Assembly: GCF_003402475.1 (NCBI RefSeq)
Contig: NZ_BFAB01000001.1
Coordinates: forward strand, 603,335 to 667,334
Source: Mycobacterium sp. MFM001
GTDB lineage: Bacteria > Actinomycetota > Actinomycetes > Mycobacteriales > Mycobacteriaceae
DNA: 64,000 nt
Direction: 5' to 3'
Shown here one piece after another: positions 60,243 through 64,000 of this stretch. Numbering within the stretch: the first letter of the stretch is position 1; each line of letters begins with the position of its first letter. Position numbers and translations under genes: made by a program. The notes beneath the pieces were generated by a model that was not told the DNA's origin, did not search any database, and saw only the letters and a list, made by a program, of their open reading frames with translations.

Positions 60243-61333
60243 TTCGCTTCGACAAGGTCAGCAAGGTCTATCCCGACGGCACCGTCGCCGTCGACCAACT
60301 GTCGCTGGACGTACCGCAGGGCGCGCTGACGGTCTTCGTCGGCCCGTCGGGCTGCGGCAAAACCACCTCCATGCGCATGATCAACCGGATGATCGAGCCG
60401 ACGTCGGGCACCGTCACCGTCGACGGCGCCGACGTCTCCAGCGTCGATCCGGTGAAGCTGCGCCTCGGAATCGGCTACGTCATCCAGGGCGCCGGCCTGA
60501 TGCCGCATCAACGGGTGATCGACAACGTCGCGACGGTGCCGGTGCTCAAGGGGCAGTCGCGCCGTGCCGCACGCAAGGCCGCCTACGAGGTGCTGGAGCG
60601 GGTCGGGCTCGATCCGAGGCTGGCCACCCGCTATCCCGCCCAACTTTCCGGCGGTGAGCAGCAGCGCGTCGGCGTGGCGCGGGCGCTGGCGGCCGACCCG
60701 CCGATTCTGTTGATGGACGAGCCGTTTTCCGCCGTCGACCCGATAGTCCGCCGCGAACTGCAACGCGAAATCGTGCGCCTGCAAAGCGAATTGCGCAAGA
60801 CCATCGTGTTCGTCACACACGACATCGACGAGGCGGTCCGGCTGGCCGATTTCATCGCGGTGTTCGGCCCGGGCGGTTCGCTGCAGCAATACGACGAACC
60901 CGCGCGGTTGCTGTCGCGACCGGCCAACGATTTTGTCTCGAGCTTCATCGGTCTCGGCCGCGGCTACCGCTGGTTGCAGTGCCTGGACGCCGACGGGCTT
61001 CCGTTGCACGACATTCCACAGATCTCGGAGTCCCAGATCGGTGCAGCCCAACTGCGCGACGGCTGGTCACTGGTGGTTCACCAGGACGGCACGCCGCTGG
61101 GATGGATCGACGCGGCAGGCCTGCGGCAGTACCGCAACGGCGCGTCGTTGTCGGACAGCGTGACCGCCGTCGGTTCGCAGTTGCGCCCGGACGGGAACCT
61201 CAGCCAGGCACTGGATGCCGCGCTGGCTTCGCCGTCGATGCTGGGTGTGGCAGTGGACAAGGCGGGCAAGGTCATCGGGGGAGTGTTGGCCACCGATGTG
61301 CTGGACGCGCTGGAATCCCGGCGGCAGGACTAG
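60239..61333 (+). CDS. proV: Osmoprotectant ABC transporter ATPase ProV
   Basis: This 364-residue ATPase has Walker A GPSGCGKTT (38-46), signature LSGGEQQRVGVARAL, Walker B ILLMDEPFSAVD and the switch His in FVTHDIDEAV. A C-terminal CBS-like domain (about 265-355) resembles the ionic-strength sensor of OpuA. It powers uptake of the ProX substrate. GTG of proW follows after 2 bp. Confidence 0.94.
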   Translation: MIRFDKVSKVYPDGTVAVDQLSLDVPQGALTVFVGPSGCGKTTSMRMINRMIEPTSGTVTVDGADVSSVDPVKLRLGIGYVIQGAGLMPHQRVIDNVATVPVLKGQSRRAARKAAYEVLERVGLDPRLATRYPAQLSGGEQQRVGVARALAADPPILLMDEPFSAVDPIVRRELQREIVRLQSELRKTIVFVTHDIDEAVRLADFIAVFGPGGSLQQYDEPARLLSRPANDFVSSFIGLGRGYRWLQCLDADGLPLHDIPQISESQIGAAQLRDGWSLVVHQDGTPLGWIDAAGLRQYRNGASLSDSVTAVGSQLRPDGNLSQALDAALASPSMLGVAVDKAGKVIGGVLATDVLDALESRRQD

Positions 61334-61335
61334 CC

Positions 61336-62025
61336 GTGCACTACCTGCTCACTCACCTGCCGGCCGCGTGGACGCTGACCGTGATCCATCTGCGGCTGTC
61401 GCTGGTACCGGTGCTGCTCGGGCTGGCGATCGCACTGCCGCTGGGTGTGGCCGTGCAGCGGCGAACTACGCTGCGCCGGCTGACCACGGTGACCGCGAGC
61501 ATCGTGTTCACCATTCCTTCGCTGGCCCTGTTTGTGGTCTTGCCGCTGGTGATCCCCACCCGCATCCTCGACGAGGCGAATGTCGTTGTCGCGCTGACGC
61601 TCTACACGACGGCGCTGCTGGTGCGGGCCGTGCTCGAGGCGCTGGACGCGGTGCCACAGCAGGTGCGCGACGCTGCCACCGCCGTCGGCTACCGGCCGAT
61701 CACCCGGATGCTGAAAGTCGAACTGCCGCTGGCTATTCCGGTGTTGGTGGCGGGACTGCGGGTCGTCGTAGTGACGAATATCTCGATGGTCTCGGTCGGC
61801 GCCGTGATCGGCATCGGCGGTCTGGGTACCTGGTTCACCGAGGGATATCAGGCCGACAAGAGTGACCAGGTGATGGCCGGCATCATCGCGATCTTCGGGC
61901 TGGCGATCGTGATCGACGTGCTGATCGTGCTGGCCGGCCGGCTCGCCACACCGTGGCAGCGGGTGACGCGCGTGCGCCGCCCGGCCCGGCCGCTGAGAGC
62001 TCCGATCGTGGGCGGCGCGCGATGA
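61336..62025 (+). CDS. proW: Osmoprotectant ABC transporter permease ProW
   Basis: This 229-residue permease has five hydrophobic helices and the EAA-like loop for ATPase contact (LEALDAVPQQVRDAATAVGYRPITRMLKVELPLAIPVL). It starts with GTG 2 bp after proV and overlaps the proZ ATG by 4 nt (ATGA). With ProZ it forms the transmembrane channel. Confidence 0.93.
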   Translation: MHYLLTHLPAAWTLTVIHLRLSLVPVLLGLAIALPLGVAVQRRTTLRRLTTVTASIVFTIPSLALFVVLPLVIPTRILDEANVVVALTLYTTALLVRAVLEALDAVPQQVRDAATAVGYRPITRMLKVELPLAIPVLVAGLRVVVVTNISMVSVGAVIGIGGLGTWFTEGYQADKSDQVMAGIIAIFGLAIVIDVLIVLAGRLATPWQRVTRVRRPARPLRAPIVGGAR

Positions 62026-62768
62026 ACTTTCTTGCGCGCGCACTGTCCTTCCTGTTCACCGCCGCCAACTGGATCGGGCCGACGGGCCTGGCGGCCCGCA
62101 CGCTGGAGCACCTGGAATACACGGCGCTGGCCGTCGCGGCTTCGGCGTTGATCGCCATCCCGATCGGGCTGGTCATCGGGCACACCGGTCGCGGCGCGCT
62201 GATTGTGGTCACCGCGATCAACGGGCTGCGTGCGCTGCCCACACTGGGTGTGCTGTTGTTGGCCGTGCTGGTCTGGGGTTTGGGCCTGGGCCCGCCGATC
62301 GTCGCGCTGATGCTGCTGGGCATCCCGCCGCTGCTGGCCGGCACCTACGCCGGGGTGTCCAATGTCGATGCGAAGGTCGTCGACGCCGCCCGCTCGATGG
62401 GCATGACCGAGCTGCGGGTGTTGCTGCGTGTCGAGGTGCCCAATGCGCTGCCGCTGATCATCGGAGGGCTGCGCACCGCGACCCTGCAGGTGGTGGCCAC
62501 CGCGACGGTGGCGGCGTATGCCAGCCTCGGTGGGCTGGGCCGTTACCTGATCGACGGCATCAAGGTGCGCCAGTTCCACATCGCGCTGGTCGGCGCACTG
62601 ATGGTGGCTGCGCTGGCATTGATCCTTGACGCCGCACTGGCGTTCGCGGTGTGGGTATCGGCGCCGGGCACCGGCCGGCTGCAGCGGCTCTTGCCGACCC
62701 GACGGCCAGGCTGTGCGACACCCGACCCGGTCGCCTACGGTATAGCGCGTGAGCCCAGCCCCTCCTGA
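62022..62768 (+). CDS. proZ: Osmoprotectant ABC transporter permease ProZ
   Basis: This 248-residue permease has five or six helices and the ATPase-contact loop SNVDAKVVDAARSMGMTELRVLLRVEVPNALPLI. It is the partner of ProW. Its C-terminal end overlaps the next gene by 20 nt. Confidence 0.93.
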   Translation: MNFLARALSFLFTAANWIGPTGLAARTLEHLEYTALAVAASALIAIPIGLVIGHTGRGALIVVTAINGLRALPTLGVLLLAVLVWGLGLGPPIVALMLLGIPPLLAGTYAGVSNVDAKVVDAARSMGMTELRVLLRVEVPNALPLIIGGLRTATLQVVATATVAAYASLGGLGRYLIDGIKVRQFHIALVGALMVAALALILDAALAFAVWVSAPGTGRLQRLLPTRRPGCATPDPVAYGIAREPSPS

Positions 62769-63354
62769 TGCGACGTCGAGCGCCTGGCCGGCGATGCTGA
62801 CGTGGCGTGCGCCCGACTGCTACCGCATGGAATCGGTGCGGGTGCAGTTGTCCGGCAACCGAATCAAGGCCAACGGCCGCATCGTCGCCGCGGCCACCGA
62901 CACCCAGCCGGCGTTCGGCGCCTACTACGACCTGCAGACCGATGAGACCGGCGCCACGAAGCGACTCGGGCTGACGGTGACGCTGGCCGAGCGGGAACGC
63001 CAGCTCTCCATCGCCCGCGACGAGGAGAACATGTGGCTGGTCACCGACCACCGCGGAGAGTCACGGGCCGCGTTCGACGGCGCTCTGGACGTCGACGTGG
63101 TGTTCAGCCCGTTCTTCAATACGTTGCCGATCCGCCGTCACGGCCTGCACGAGCGGTCCGACTCGATCATCGCGCCCGTGATCTACGTGGGACTGCCCGA
63201 CATGTCCATCACGTCAGCCGTCGTCACCTACAGCAACGCCAGTTCGGCCACCATCGGGGAGGTCAAGGTGAAATCGCCGGTGTCCGACACCACTTTGGTG
63301 GTCGACGCCGACGGGTTCATCGTGGAGTATCCAGGCTTGGCAGAGCGGATCTGA
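62749..63354 (+). CDS. Glycolipid-binding-domain protein (Rv3755c type)
   Basis: This 201-residue protein has the beta-rich pattern of the putative glycolipid-binding family (PF06475): [30 protein letters not shown], then [19 protein letters not shown], then [15 protein letters not shown]. The family name comes from a structure with a lipid-like pocket; the ligand is unproven. It starts with GTG inside the end of proZ and is probably part of the operon. It overlaps the end of tyrA on the other strand by 38 bp. Confidence 0.87.
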   Translation: MSPAPPDATSSAWPAMLTWRAPDCYRMESVRVQLSGNRIKANGRIVAAATDTQPAFGAYYDLQTDETGATKRLGLTVTLAERERQLSIARDEENMWLVTDHRGESRAAFDGALDVDVVFSPFFNTLPIRRHGLHERSDSIIAPVIYVGLPDMSITSAVVTYSNASSATIGEVKVKSPVSDTTLVVDADGFIVEYPGLAERI

Positions 63355-64000
63355 TCACCCCACCGGCCCGCCCGGCTGCGGCCAGTTCCTCGCGCCAATT
63401 CTCCGCGCCGACAAAGACAGTGACGATCTCCGGCCGCGAAAAGCTGTCGTAGCGAGTGCGTGCTGCGTGCCCGGCTTCGACCAACTCGGCCACAGAGTTG
63501 TTGTGCGCCAGCGACTCTCGGGCATTGGTGAGCAATTCGATGAACCGGTCCACCATCGGCAGAACCTGGCCGGCGTTGGCTTCGCACATGGCGCGCACCA
63601 GATCCGGTGCGGTGACTGCCACCCGGGTGCCGTCGCGAAACGACCCAGCGGCCAGCGCGAAGGCCAGCGGAACCTCGGCGGCGGTGACGGCCAGCGACTC
63701 GGCGAGCAGATGCGGCAGATGAGAAATCGCGGCCGCGGCGGCGTCGTGCTCGTCGGAGCGCGCCGGCACCACAACCGAGCCGCAGTCGAGCGCCAACGTC
63801 ATCACCAAGGTCCACACCGCGGGGTCGACGTGGTCGTCGACACTGACCACCCACGGGGCCCCGCTGAACAAGCGGACATGGCCCGCGGCCCAACCCGAGT
63901 GCGCGGTTCCGGTCATCGGGTGGCCACCGACGAAGCGATCACGTAGCCCGGCGGCCGTGACCTCGTCGAGCACTGCGCTCTTGACGCTGGTGACGTCGGT
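63317..64000 (-). CDS. tyrA: Prephenate dehydrogenase TyrA, 3' part
   Basis: This is the C-terminal 227 residues of an open frame that runs past the window end. The first residues seen, [10 protein letters not shown], are the conserved VTDVGSVK-type segment after the nucleotide-binding domain, and [15 protein letters not shown] contains the catalytic His. TyrA oxidises and decarboxylates prephenate to 4-hydroxyphenylpyruvate on the way to tyrosine. It corresponds to Rv3754. The N-terminal NAD(P)-binding part is outside the window. Confidence 0.93.
   Translation of the reverse strand, partial: TDVTSVKSAVLDEVTAAGLRDRFVGGHPMTGTAHSGWAAGHVRLFSGAPWVVSVDDHVDPAVWTLVMTLALDCGSVVVPARSDEHDAAAAAISHLPHLLAESLAVTAAEVPLAFALAAGSFRDGTRVAVTAPDLVRAMCEANAGQVLPMVDRFIELLTNARESLAHNNSVAELVEAGHAARTRYDSFSRPEIVTVFVGAENWREELAAAGRAGGVIRSALPSLDTPR

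Noticed and set aside
1..64000. CRISPR arrays, insertion sequences, prophage
   Set aside because: No regularly spaced repeats, transposase or integrase genes were seen; the repeats at 16573, 33862 and 44970 are short palindromes or coding repeats.

Overview
The window is chromosomal DNA of a Mycobacterium, most likely a non-tuberculous species. High GC, the arabinogalactan genes and the gene order are diagnostic. Read from right to left it follows the M. tuberculosis order from tyrA (Rv3754) to embB (Rv3795), with several blocks added or lost. I identified homologues from remembered protein sequences; no database search was run and the species is not resolved.

Region 1 (28-25778, almost all minus strand) is cell-wall arabinogalactan synthesis. 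A galactan block (GT-C glycosyltransferase, bpa, wzt, glfT1, wzm) is followed by csbD-like, greA-like, gtrA-like, dprE1, dprE2, aftA and embC, and then by embA and embB. In M. tuberculosis embC and embA are adjacent. Here about 5.7 kb lies between them (6483-12198). It holds a membrane protein, an EspA-like/EspC-like pair of type VII secretion substrates, a small membrane protein, an HdeA-like lipoprotein, the glycogen debranching gene glgX and a STAS protein. embA therefore has its own divergent promoter region.

Region 2 (25888-36958) is a mosaic of short transcription units: a class V aminotransferase-like protein without the usual lysine, an oxidoreductase, a MarR regulator, three tRNAs, a VapBC-type module beside tRNA-Ser, lipE, a tandem DivIVA-motif protein, an Rv2629-like protein, echA21, hisC2 and an M20 amidohydrolase.

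Region 3 (36960-42052) is a complete stressosome-type operon, RsbR-RsbS-RsbT-RsbX followed by a PAS/GAF/PP2C/kinase fusion (RsbU plus RsbW). An RsbV-like STAS gene is divergent to it. Three promoters of SigF type, at glgX, at csbD and at a pair of small membrane proteins, are candidate outputs of such a switch.

Region 4 (42093-53537) holds an APH-like kinase, an NTF2-like protein, a YjbR-like protein, a methyltransferase, a repeat micro-protein, TcrXY with two membrane glycosyltransferases, lpqH and an alkyl sulfatase.

Region 5 (53543-58884) is a five-gene operon of APH-like kinase, SDR, acyl-CoA dehydrogenase, TetR and quinone oxidoreductase. The first three resemble the LvaA/LvaD/LvaC enzymes of 4-hydroxyacid breakdown. 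A perfect palindrome lies at its divergent promoter.

Region 6 (58903-64000) holds a small membrane protein, the glycine betaine-type ABC transporter proXVWZ, a glycolipid-binding-domain protein and the 3' part of tyrA, cut by the window end.
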